From the NCBI GenBank assembly GCA_021772165.1, contig JAJFMM010000184.1, positions 1 to 5,567 of the forward strand: a stretch of 5,567 nucleotides of DNA. The letters run 5' to 3'. Source of the stretch: Chlamydiota bacterium. GTDB taxonomy: Bacteria > Chlamydiota > Chlamydiia > Chlamydiales > SM23-39. Position numbers and translations under genes: made by a program. Positions 1 to 5,567 of the stretch are shown here, in pieces (the stretch's first letter is position 1; every line of letters begins with the position of its first letter). The notes beneath the pieces were generated by a model, which was given only the letters and a program-made list of their open reading frames with translations, was not told where the DNA came from and searched no databases.

Positions 1-1016
1 CCCGCTTTGGCTCTGGCAGCAAGTTCCTTAACCTCAACAGCAAGCTGTCCGACGTTCTTGAAGTCTGCATGCCGGATGATCGGGGTGATTAATCCACCAT
101 CGATAGAAACGGCTACCGAAATGTCGATCGTCTTAAAAAAGATGAGGGATTGGCTAGCGGAGTTAAAGCCGCTATTGACATCTGGATGAGCGCGGAGAGC
201 CAAAGCGGCAGCGCGAATCACGAAATCATTGAAGCTGACCTTAAGATTGCCCGCTTTGAGCTGCTCTCGCAGATCAAAAAGTGCGGCAACATCTACTTCT
301 TGGCGCACATAAAAATGGGGAATAAAACTCTTCGACTGCTGCAAGCGCGAGCCCACAGCTTTTCGCATCGGAGTCAGCGGAACTTCTTCGAAGGTGCCAG
401 GTGCGATTGTCGGGGGATCGTTTCTGCCAAAGGCTACAACCTGATCGGGCTGAGCTAGATCTAGATCGCGACTCACAACGCGTCCATGAGGACCTGATCC
501 CTTCACTGTGCTTATATCAACGCCTTTTTCTCGAGCGAGCTTCTTCGCTAAAGGCGACACCGCTTTGCGAGAGGAGCCATCTTCGGATGGAAAGGCAAAA
601 TCGTAATTTTCTAAAGGGGGTTCCGGTACGAAGGCGGGCTGCTGGAGAGCGCCTCCAGATTTTTGCGAAGGCGGCGCTTCTGCCGACTCCTTCTTTCCAG
701 TCTCTGATGGCTTTGACTCTTCCGGCGCTTTTTCCGGAGAAACACCTTCCGGCTGATACCCTTCGATACTCTCGTCTGCAGTAGCCGTGAAAATAGCAAT
801 AGGCTGATTGACCACAGCACCTTGCCCGTCTTCGACTAAAATTTTTCTCAAAAAGCCTTCATCAAGAGCGTTGTATTCGACAGTCGCTTTATCGGTAGCG
901 ACTTCCAGAAGCATTTCATCTGCTTGGACTTGATCACCAACATTCTTATGCCATTTAGCAATAGTCCCCTCTTCCATTGTTGGAGATAGTTTAGGCATCG
1001 TTACAGTAAATGGCAT
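1..1016 (-). CDS. pdhC: Pyruvate dehydrogenase E2, dihydrolipoamide acetyltransferase (C-terminus cut by window edge)
   Basis: E2 core subunit of pyruvate dehydrogenase; it carries the acetyl group on a swinging lipoyl arm and passes it to CoA in the cytosol. The reading frame is open from ATG 1016 to position 1, giving 338 full codons. Residues 1-80 form one lipoyl domain, opening MPFTVTMPKLSPTMEEG, with the lipoylated lysine at K43 in EVATDKATVE. Residues 83-145 are a flexible linker rich in Pro, Glu, Lys, Ser and Ala. Residues 149-185 match the peripheral-subunit (E1/E3) binding domain (VSPLAKKLAREKGVD, then GSGPHGRV). The acyltransferase domain starts near residue 212 (PLTPMRKAVGSRL) and is read to KELAARAKAG. 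The catalytic HxxxD motif would lie beyond the left edge, so activity cannot be judged. GAGG ends four bases before the ATG and serves as a short-spaced ribosome site. The gene follows pdhB by 38 bases with no visible terminator. A 2-oxoglutarate or branched-chain E2 is less likely given the neighbouring E1 genes. Confidence 0.96.
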   Translation of the reverse strand, partial: MPFTVTMPKLSPTMEEGTIAKWHKNVGDQVQADEMLLEVATDKATVEYNALDEGFLRKILVEDGQGAVVNQPIAIFTATADESIEGYQPEGVSPEKAPEESKPSETGKKESAEAPPSQKSGGALQQPAFVPEPPLENYDFAFPSEDGSSRKAVSPLAKKLAREKGVDISTVKGSGPHGRVVSRDLDLAQPDQVVAFGRNDPPTIAPGTFEEVPLTPMRKAVGSRLQQSKSFIPHFYVRQEVDVAALFDLREQLKAGNLKVSFNDFVIRAAALALRAHPDVNSGFNSASQSLIFFKTIDISVAVSIDGGLITPIIRHADFKNVGQLAVEVKELAARAKA

Positions 1017-1054
1017 AATTCCTCAAAAATAGTCAGTATGTACAAAATTCTATA

Positions 1055-2038
1055 CTAAGACAAGACTCTTTCTAACGCGGCAACAATCCGTTCCTTATTA
1101 GGCATCGTCTCTCGCTCTAAATTTTTCGAATAGGGCATGGGTGTTTCCATCTGACAGACCCTCTCGAGCGGCGCATCGAGATCATCGAAACAGTGCTCCA
1201 TAATCTGGAATCCCACCTCTGCACAAATACCGGCAAAAAGATGCCCCTCTTCGACAAGAACGCAGCGATGTGTTTTACGGACAGATGCAGCGATATGTGC
1301 GATATCGAGCGGCTTGACCGTACGGAGATCGATCACCTCAACCTGTACGCCCTTTTTGGCCATCGCTACAGCTGCTTCCATACAGAATTTGATCATACGC
1401 GAATAAGAGACCAGCGTAATCGCACTACCCTCTCGGACAGTTTTCGCCTTTCCAATCGGAACCAGGTATTCCTCTTGAGGGATATCCATTTTATCGCCGT
1501 AATCGAGCTCATTTTCTAAAAAGAGCACCGGATTGTTGAAGCGAATGGCGGATTTGAGGAGCCCCTTGGCATCGTAAGCGTTGCTAGGAGCGAGCACGAC
1601 CCATCCCGGCAATGTGCCGTAAATGGACTCAACGCAGTGTGAATGTTGTGAAGAAACTTGAGCAGCTGCTCCATTGCAGCCTCGAAAAACGATCGGCACA
1701 CTGAATCTTCCGCCGGACATATAGTACATCTTACAAGCATTGGAGATGAGCTGATCTGCTGCTACAAAGGAGAAATTCCAGCTCATGAACTCGACAATCG
1801 GTCTGAGCCCTGTCATGGCAGCTCCGATCGCCAATCCGCAAAAACCGTTTTCCGCAATAGGAGTGTCGACGATGCGTTCAGGACCCCACTTATCGAGCAT
1901 GCCCTTGGTGATCTTGTAGGCGCCATTGTACTCACCCACTTCTTCTCCCAGGACAAATACATCAGGATCGCGCGTCATCTCTTCATCAATAGCTTGGCGC
2001 AGAGCCTCTCGAATCTCTACTGTCTGTAGTTCTTTCAT
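1055..2038 (-). CDS. pdhB: Pyruvate dehydrogenase E1 component, beta subunit
   Basis: Beta chain of the alpha2beta2 thiamine-diphosphate E1 enzyme, which decarboxylates pyruvate and reductively acetylates the E2 lipoyl group. The 327-residue length is normal for the family. Visible signatures: VLGEEVGEYNGAYKIT (29-44) with the conserved Glu that activates the thiamine ring (E32 or E33); RIVDTPIAENGFCGLAIGAA (55-74); the active-site histidine segment SSQHSHCVESIYGTLPG (129-145); and the C-terminal transketolase domain motif VIDLRTVKPLD (235-245), followed by VEEGH (262-266). The start ATG lies in an ATGA overlap with the pdhA stop, which implies translational coupling. AAGGAG at 2049-2054, preceded by a second AGGAG at 2055-2059, lies inside the end of pdhA, ten bases before the start. 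Branched-chain E1 beta and acetoin dehydrogenase beta are close relatives; the coupling to the adjoining E1 alpha and E2 makes pyruvate the best guess, though substrate cannot be proven from sequence. Confidence 0.96.
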   Translation of the reverse strand: MKELQTVEIREALRQAIDEEMTRDPDVFVLGEEVGEYNGAYKITKGMLDKWGPERIVDTPIAENGFCGLAIGAAMTGLRPIVEFMSWNFSFVAADQLISNACKMYYMSGGRFSVPIVFRGCNGAAAQVSSQHSHCVESIYGTLPGWVVLAPSNAYDAKGLLKSAIRFNNPVLFLENELDYGDKMDIPQEEYLVPIGKAKTVREGSAITLVSYSRMIKFCMEAAVAMAKKGVQVEVIDLRTVKPLDIAHIAASVRKTHRCVLVEEGHLFAGICAEVGFQIMEHCFDDLDAPLERVCQMETPMPYSKNLERETMPNKERIVAALERVLS

Positions 2039-3054
2039 GGCGCAAAGACTCCTTCTCCTAGAGTAATCGGATCGGGCAATGGACTATCTTCAGCAAATTT
2101 CATAGCGGCCATAACGATTTCTCGCTGCTCCTTTTCCATTTCTTTAACCTGCTCTTCCGTCACCATCTTCTGTTCAATCATAGCCGTTTTTAAGAGATGA
2201 ATCGGATCGCGCTCCATGATGTTCTGCAAAGACTCTTTCGAGCGATAGAACGCAGGATCTGAGATAGAATGACCGCGAAAACGCTCGGTAATCGCTTCAA
2301 TGAGAACGGGCTTGGACTCTTTCACTGAGTAGTTGAAGGCATCCTGAAAACCCCCATAGCATTGAAAGAAATCCATTCCGTCGAGTGTATAGGACTTCAT
2401 AGCGTAACTTTTCGCCAGATGCTCAGCGATCGGCTTTACAGCAATCGCTCGATGGACAGCCGTTCCCATGCCCCACTGATTGTTCTCAATCACAAAGATA
2501 GTGGGTAGATCCCAAAGAGAGGCTAGATTCAGCGATTCATGAAAAGCTCCTTGAGCAACAGCTCCATCACCAAGGAAGCAGAAAGAGGCGAGATCTTTGA
2601 TTTTCTTATACTTAAGAGAGAAAGCCGCTCCGACGGAGAGAGGCACATGACCACCAACAATAGCTAAACCGCCTAGCAGTCTATCTGTAAAGAGATGCAT
2701 CGATCCGCCGCGACCCCGGGCGTTTCCCGTCTCTTTGCCATAAAGCTCAGCCATGATCTCATTAGGCGTTGCGCCTAGCAAAAGAGCTAGAGCATGACAG
2801 CGATACGTCGTTGCAAACCAATTGCCTGCGCCTGCAGCTGCAACGCAGCCTGTCTGGATCGCTTCTTGTCCCATGTAGGAATGGTAGAAGCCGCCGACTT
2901 TTCCCTGTTGGTACGCTGCCTCACCGCGAATCTCAAGATTGCGAATGAGTAGCATTTTTTTGAGCTGGATTAAAAGCCCATCAGTACCAATCTCTTGCAT
3001 CACCTTTTTAGGGTCGCTGGAGTGAAAATGATAGGGTTGTTGCTGATCAGGCAT
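2035..3054 (-). CDS. pdhA: Pyruvate dehydrogenase E1 component, alpha subunit
   Basis: Alpha chain of the heterodimeric E1 enzyme; it binds most of the thiamine diphosphate and Mg2+ at the interface with PdhB. The 339 residues match usual bacterial length. Features in order: EIRGEAAYQQGKVGGFYHSYMGQEA near 41-65; TYRCHALALLLG (83-94), which in the family is the DxxRGHG-like region; GRGGSMHLF (114-122); GGHVPLSVGAA (134-144); the thiamine-binding motif from GDG (162-164) to NN (191-192), ending WGMGT; and the active-site loop RFRGHSISDPAFYR (258-271), equivalent to the loop phosphorylated in animals. The GDGAVAQG stretch has Ala where many homologues have Asn (GDGAxNQG), but the metal-binding D163 and N191 are present. 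The start is supported by GAGAG four bases upstream. It leads pdhB by a 4-base overlap and sits 53 bases after a small lipoprotein gene on the same strand. Nothing looks truncated or frameshifted. Confidence 0.96.
   Translation of the reverse strand: MPDQQQPYHFHSSDPKKVMQEIGTDGLLIQLKKMLLIRNLEIRGEAAYQQGKVGGFYHSYMGQEAIQTGCVAAAGAGNWFATTYRCHALALLLGATPNEIMAELYGKETGNARGRGGSMHLFTDRLLGGLAIVGGHVPLSVGAAFSLKYKKIKDLASFCFLGDGAVAQGAFHESLNLASLWDLPTIFVIENNQWGMGTAVHRAIAVKPIAEHLAKSYAMKSYTLDGMDFFQCYGGFQDAFNYSVKESKPVLIEAITERFRGHSISDPAFYRSKESLQNIMERDPIHLLKTAMIEQKMVTEEQVKEMEKEQREIVMAAMKFAEDSPLPDPITLGEGVFAP
2049..2059 (-). promoter_or_regulatory. Tandem Shine-Dalgarno for pdhB inside the pdhA 3' end
   Basis: Read on the minus strand, AGGAGAAGGAG contains two SD-like cores. 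The nearer one ends ten bases before the pdhB ATG. This is slightly long spacing, but it accords with coupled translation across the pdhA/pdhB ATGA overlap. Confidence 0.5.
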
Positions 3055-3107
3055 AGTTCTCTCTTGAATGACCTTGAGTTTCCATATAGCAAAATCTTAT
3101 TTCCGTG

Positions 3108-3269
3108 TCAGTAAGGAGCTGTTCCACTCATTCCGGGCACGGGCCCATAGTTAGGAACGACGTTCGGATTATTTGTGACAGGAACAGTTCTGAGCTCTTC
3201 ATCGTCACCATAAACTTGAAAACAGCCAGAAAGAAGGGCCGCCATCGCAAAAAATAGATAGTTTTTCAT
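3108..3269 (-). CDS. Predicted mini-lipoprotein, function unknown
   Basis: I do not recognise this 53-residue protein. Its start was chosen for the clear lipoprotein signal: MKNY, a hydrophobic stretch (residues 5-13), and a lipobox L13-S14-G15-C16. Cleavage before Cys16 would leave a 38-residue lipid-anchored peptide with an acidic patch (GDDEE) and then a Thr/Val/Asn/Pro/Gly-rich tail (TVPVTNNPNVVPNYGPVPG) that ends in Tyr. The tail is probably unstructured. The same frame extends up to an ATG at 3332, which would put 21 more residues before the signal. That longer start has an AGG close by, whereas the ATG at 3269 has no obvious ribosome site, so the start is uncertain. The gene lies on the same strand as pdhA, 53 bases upstream. 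It may be a separate unit or may share a transcript, but no functional link to pyruvate dehydrogenase is evident. Very short length leaves some doubt that it is real. Confidence 0.62.
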   Translation of the reverse strand: MKNYLFFAMAALLSGCFQVYGDDEELRTVPVTNNPNVVPNYGPVPGMSGTAPY

Positions 3270-3315
3270 AGTTTTGTGCTGTATAAAATCCCAGGTAGAA
3301 TAGACGATTTCCTCA

Positions 3316-3345
3316 ATTATAGGAAGACCCATTGCCTAAAAATGA
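3316..3345 (-). promoter_or_regulatory. Candidate promoter for the mini-lipoprotein (and possibly pdhABC)
   Basis: A perfect TATAAT -10 hexamer lies on the minus strand at 3321-3316, about 46 bases upstream of the ATG at 3269. No good -35 is present: the T-rich stretch at 3339-3345 (reading TCATTTT) is at roughly the right distance. If used, transcription would begin near 3309, inside the longer version of the lipoprotein frame, favouring the 3269 start. The plus-strand exonuclease gene must also draw its promoter from this region; a TATAAA at 3282-3287 is a weak candidate. No promoter is evident in the 53-base gap before pdhA apart from an unsupported AT-rich TATATG. Confidence 0.3.
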
Positions 3346-3358
3346 AATTTAGGGTTTG

Positions 3359-4069
3359 ATGGATCAGATTATGAGACCAATCTATTACGACACTGAAACA
3401 ACGGGGCTTAAGCCCGCCAGAGATCGACTCATCGAGATCGCGGCTTATGATCCTGTTAGAGATAAAACGTTTTGCACTCTGATCCAACCGGGCTGCCCGA
3501 TTCCAGCGGAATCATCAGCGGTATGCCACATCACGGATGAGATGGTGAAAGATGCCCCTGCCTTTGGAGAGGTCGTAGAAGACTTTGTTACCTTTTGTGA
3601 AGGTGATACAGTTCTCATCGCGCATAACAATGATGCATTCGATAAATTATTTTTAGAAGAAGAGTTCCAGCGCTGTGCGAAGCCCTTCCCCCCCTGGAAA
3701 TTCATCGACTCGCTCAAATGGTCGCGCAAATATCGCTCCGATCTGCCGAGACACAGCCTGCAGTTTTTACGAGAAGTGTACAATATCGAAGCCAACCAGG
3801 CGCACCGCGCACTCGACGACGTCGTAGTTCTGTACAAAGTGTTTAATCAGATGATCGACGATCTCGATTTCGAGACGATACTCCATCTCTTAAGCAAGAA
3901 AGTCGATATTACCAGGATGCCTTTTGGCAAACACCAAGGCAAAAGCCTCTCTGATGTACCGAAAGATTACATCGATTGGCTCGACGATAGCGGGGCCATG
4001 GATAAAAAAGACAACGAAGCTCTACGCGAGGCCTTCGTTAAACTAGGTATTCTGAGAGAAAAAGTATGA
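3359..4069 (+). CDS. DEDDh 3'-5' exonuclease with ExoX-like C-terminal domain (DnaQ superfamily)
   Basis: Probable Mg2+-dependent 3'-5' DNA exonuclease of the DnaQ/RNase T superfamily, acting in repair or proofreading in the cytosol. With the ATG at 3359 it has 236 residues. All DEDDh motifs are visible: Exo I, Y10-D11-T-E13-TTGL; Exo II, IAHNNDAFD with D95; Exo III, H149-RALD-D154. Between Exo I and II, CHITDEMVKDAPAF (56-69) is the usual I-T-x-M-V segment. Residues 187-208 (MPFGKHQGKSLSDV, then YIDWL) form a short C-terminal module like the one after the nuclease domain in E. coli exonuclease X. This makes an ExoX-like enzyme a better label than the polymerase III epsilon subunit, although automated annotation may call it dnaQ. 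AGGG four bases upstream supports ATG 3359; an in-frame ATG at 3371 is possible. It overlaps the next gene by 4 bases and is probably cotranscribed with it. Confidence 0.9.
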   Translation: MDQIMRPIYYDTETTGLKPARDRLIEIAAYDPVRDKTFCTLIQPGCPIPAESSAVCHITDEMVKDAPAFGEVVEDFVTFCEGDTVLIAHNNDAFDKLFLEEEFQRCAKPFPPWKFIDSLKWSRKYRSDLPRHSLQFLREVYNIEANQAHRALDDVVVLYKVFNQMIDDLDFETILHLLSKKVDITRMPFGKHQGKSLSDVPKDYIDWLDDSGAMDKKDNEALREAFVKLGILREKV

Positions 4070-4890
4070 ATATCGGCGTTATAGGAGCTGGCTACCTTGG
4101 AAAAGAGGTCGCTGCGCTCTGGACCAAAAGAAAGCACCATGTGACTGTCACAACCCGGAGTCCGGAGCACCTAGAAGCGCTCTCCCATGTAGCGCAGAAA
4201 AGCATTATCTTAAAGGATAGTGATGGTACGGTTTTAGCCCCCCTCATCCATGAGAATGAAGTTCTCCTCGTAACAGTAGCGGCCAGTGATCCTGAAAACT
4301 ATGAATCTACTTATTTAAAGACAGCCCAGACGATTCGTCTTATTGGCTTAGAGAGTCAGACCATCCGTCGCATCATCTATACGAGCAGTACCTCAGTCTA
4401 TGGAGATCATCAGGGACTTTGGCTGGATGAAACGGCTAAATTGAAAGCAAAATCTCACCAAGCCAAGATCTTGATTGAAACAGAAAGGGTCTACGAGTCT
4501 CTCAGAGAGATCGGATGGCATGTATGTATTCTTCGCCTGACGGAACTCTATGGACCCGGAAGAGAGATCTCCCAGCGCTTATCCTCTTTGAATGGACAGC
4601 GTCTACCCGGCACAGGACAGAACTACTCCAATATGGTTCACCAAGAAGATGCTATAGCTGCGATTGATTACGCGCTCAAACATAAGCTCAATGGCACCTA
4701 CAACCTAGCAGATGATGACCATCCTACTCGCCTGGAGCTCTACGAAGAGATCTCTAAGAAATTCCAACTTCCGATGCCTCAATGGGATCCAGCGCACGTT
4801 GGAATCCACGGAGGAAATAAGCGCATCTCCAATCACAAGATCAAAGCAGAGGGCTTTACCTTCACCCACCCTCATCGGGTGATTGGGTAA
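4066..4890 (+). CDS. Atypical SDR / NAD(P)-binding epimerase-like protein (YeeZ type)
   Basis: A 274-residue Rossmann-fold protein of the extended or atypical short-chain dehydrogenase group; substrate unknown. The dinucleotide loop is IGVIGAGYLG (3-12), with basic residues and R31 after the second strand (VTVTTR), which could favour NADP. YTSSTSVYGDHQG (105-117) is the central SDR strand with the usual Ser/Thr. LRLTELYGPGR (156-166), VHQEDAIAAI (191-200) and GTYNLADD (210-217) are typical of NAD-dependent epimerases, and the tail NKRISNHKIKAEGFTFTHP (251-269) matches the YeeZ-like pattern. The canonical YxxxK catalytic pair is not seen: the likely position reads S130-xxx-K134 with E138 following, so Tyr is replaced by Ser. 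Atypical SDRs often lack this Tyr, so it may be a non-classical enzyme or a binding protein. The start overlaps the exonuclease stop by 4 bases (ATGA), with AGAGA upstream as a weak ribosome site. The 3' end overlaps a gene on the other strand by 29 bases. Confidence 0.9.
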   Translation: MNIGVIGAGYLGKEVAALWTKRKHHVTVTTRSPEHLEALSHVAQKSIILKDSDGTVLAPLIHENEVLLVTVAASDPENYESTYLKTAQTIRLIGLESQTIRRIIYTSSTSVYGDHQGLWLDETAKLKAKSHQAKILIETERVYESLREIGWHVCILRLTELYGPGREISQRLSSLNGQRLPGTGQNYSNMVHQEDAIAAIDYALKHKLNGTYNLADDDHPTRLELYEEISKKFQLPMPQWDPAHVGIHGGNKRISNHKIKAEGFTFTHPHRVIG

Positions 4891-5224
4891 TCGGCAAATT
4901 CCCATACTCTCTTAGAGTAGAGACATCCTGCTCGAGGGCCGTTAGGTTCTGTTCAGATGGATTGTCCTTATATTTCTGATATTCATCAGAAACGGCGAAT
5001 CCCTGCTTCTGCACGCCAGATCGTTTGATCTCTCTCACATTCGCGCGAATCAGCTCAATCTGCTTGTCCATGATCGTTCCTAGATGATCTCTCTCATCGG
5101 CATGCTCAGATCTAGAATAACTCGCTAAAGCATTTTGAAATTTGGCGATATTTCCCTGCAGCTGCTCTCGACTTTGCTCTTCTGTGGGGCGAGGTATCTG
5201 CCCCTCATTTCCTACTGATTCCAT
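4862..5224 (-). CDS. Hypothetical small charged helical protein
   Basis: I do not recognise this 120-residue protein. It has no Cys or Trp, no signal peptide and no membrane segment, so it should be soluble. The first 15 residues (Gly, Pro, Glu, Gln) look disordered. Residues about 16-69 are rich in Glu, Gln, Lys, Arg, Leu and Ile and look helical (for example IMDKQIELIRANVREIKRSG, 51-70). A second probable helix spans about 78-107 (YQKYKDNPSEQNLTALEQDV is its middle part), and the tail PITQSPDEGG is polar. The ATG at 5224 is well supported by AGGGAG at 5232-5237, seven bases upstream, and it follows the stop of the preceding gene by one base, so the two are surely one operon. The stop lies inside the end of the convergent epimerase gene. 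Helical small proteins in pairs can be secretion-system or chaperone components, but nothing here proves that. Confidence 0.75.
   Translation of the reverse strand: MESVGNEGQIPRPTEEQSREQLQGNIAKFQNALASYSRSEHADERDHLGTIMDKQIELIRANVREIKRSGVQKQGFAVSDEYQKYKDNPSEQNLTALEQDVSTLREYGNLPITQSPDEGG
4867..4881. other. Short GC-rich inverted repeat in the convergent gene overlap
   Basis: CACCC-TCATC-GGGTG can form a five-pair stem with a five-base loop, inside the 29-base overlap of the two converging genes. A second perfect repeat, TACTCT-CTT-AGAGTA, sits at 4905-4919. Neither is followed by a T-run on either strand, so neither is a standard intrinsic terminator. They may slow transcription or be chance. 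Confidence 0.3.
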
Positions 5225-5225
5225 G

Positions 5226-5567
5226 CTATAACTCCCTAGTATCTTGTTCGACTTTCAAAGAGTGCTCGACCATGCGATTCAATTCAGAAAGACTCATCTT
5301 TCCCTGTAAAAATTGGCTTACGTCGATCCGTAGCTTTTTCACATCTTTCTCTGTCTGACCGCCGATCTTTTCAGCCAAGCGCCCTATCTGCTCCATCTTG
5401 GCCTCTATCTCTTTTTCCTGACTACCAAGCTGATCGATAGGAGTCAATCGAATCCGCTCCCACACACTCACCCATTCAGACTTTAACTGCGCAGAGAGAT
5501 CTTTCCTACGACCAGAGCATCCTTTACGAGGAAGACGAAATGAGACAGAGGGATCTGATTCTTGAGG
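5226..5567 (-). CDS. Hypothetical coiled-coil protein, N-terminus cut by window edge
   Basis: The minus-strand frame ending in TAG at 5226-5228 stays open to the right edge, giving a 113-residue C-terminal fragment. The edge-side part has no ATG or TTG; the first possible start is GTG at 5471, without a ribosome site, so the gene probably begins outside the window. Fragment residues 1-31 are basic and Ser-rich (SFRLPRKGCSGRRKDLSAQL, 9-28). A WVSVWERIRL stretch follows (32-41). Residues 50-67 show an Ile-Met-Ile-Leu-Ile a/d pattern (IEAKMEQIGRLAEKI) typical of a short coiled coil. Another predicted helix pair follows, with MSLSELNRMVEHSL near 91-104. No signal or membrane segment is visible in the part seen. 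It precedes the 120-residue gene by one base and shares its charged helical character. Function unknown; if a GTG start were real the protein would be 81 residues. Confidence 0.65.
   Translation of the reverse strand, partial: PQESDPSVSFRLPRKGCSGRRKDLSAQLKSEWVSVWERIRLTPIDQLGSQEKEIEAKMEQIGRLAEKIGGQTEKDVKKLRIDVSQFLQGKMSLSELNRMVEHSLKVEQDTREL
5232..5237 (-). promoter_or_regulatory. Shine-Dalgarno of the 120-residue hypothetical gene
   Basis: AGGGAG on the minus strand lies seven bases before the ATG at 5224 and within the last codons of the upstream gene. It fixes the start of the downstream gene and indicates coupled translation. Confidence 0.7.

Noticed and set aside
150..820. Several open frames on both strands within 1-1016
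   Set aside because: They overlap the well-supported E2 frame, which has clear lipoyl, binding-domain and acyltransferase motifs; their proteins have no recognisable motifs.
1017..1054. Possible promoter or terminator between pdhB and pdhC
   Set aside because: Only 38 AT-rich bases with no hairpin and no convincing paired promoter hexamers; best seen as an operon spacer.
1193..2029. Other-frame open stretches over the E1 beta gene
   Set aside because: Shadow frames with unnatural Cys/His/Ser-rich composition opposite or out of register with pdhB.
3356..3358. TTG as the exonuclease start
   Set aside because: It is one base from the AGGG ribosome site and adds only one residue before an ATG with workable spacing.
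3445..3837. 130-residue minus-strand frame opposite the exonuclease
   Set aside because: The plus-strand frame carries all DEDDh motifs; the minus-strand product is Ser/Thr-rich with no motif.
4705..4905. Minus-strand frame across the end of the epimerase gene
   Set aside because: It lies opposite conserved epimerase sequence and has no ribosome site or recognisable content.
4905..4919. TACTCT-CTT-AGAGTA hairpin as a terminator of the epimerase transcript
   Set aside because: Only six AT-rich pairs and no following T-run; it also lies in coding sequence of the opposite gene.

Overview
The window reads as ordinary bacterial chromosome: dense, intron-free coding on both strands, short gaps and 4-base overlaps within operons, roughly balanced base composition, and no mobile element, RNA gene or CRISPR array that I can see. 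The pyruvate dehydrogenase genes are of the heterodimeric E1 alpha / E1 beta / E2 type in the order pdhA-pdhB-pdhC. That layout and the flavour of the proteins suggest a member of the Chlamydiota, perhaps an environmental one, but this is inference without a database search. Other bacteria with the heterodimeric E1 are possible.

Left block, minus strand (positions 3269 down to 1). A very small predicted lipoprotein comes first, then pdhA, pdhB and pdhC. pdhA and pdhB overlap by 4 bases, and pdhB and pdhC are 38 bases apart. pdhC runs off the left edge, so its catalytic C-terminus is missing here. Together these encode the E1 and E2 parts of the complex that turns pyruvate, CoA and NAD+ into acetyl-CoA, CO2 and NADH. 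No E3 (lipoamide dehydrogenase) gene lies in the window.

Middle block, plus strand (3359 to 4890), divergent from the left block across a short intergenic region that must hold promoters for both directions. The first gene is a DEDDh-family 3'-5' exonuclease with a short C-terminal domain of the kind seen in exonuclease X. It overlaps by 4 bases with an atypical NAD(P)-binding short-chain dehydrogenase/epimerase-like gene (YeeZ type) in which the usual catalytic tyrosine position appears to be serine.

Right block, minus strand (5567 down to 4862). Two small, charged, probably helical proteins of unknown function are separated by a single base. The upstream one is open to the window edge, so its true start is probably outside. 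The downstream one converges on the epimerase gene and overlaps its 3' end by 29 bases.

I see no clearly new system. The least understood items are the two small right-hand genes and the mini-lipoprotein ahead of pdhA.
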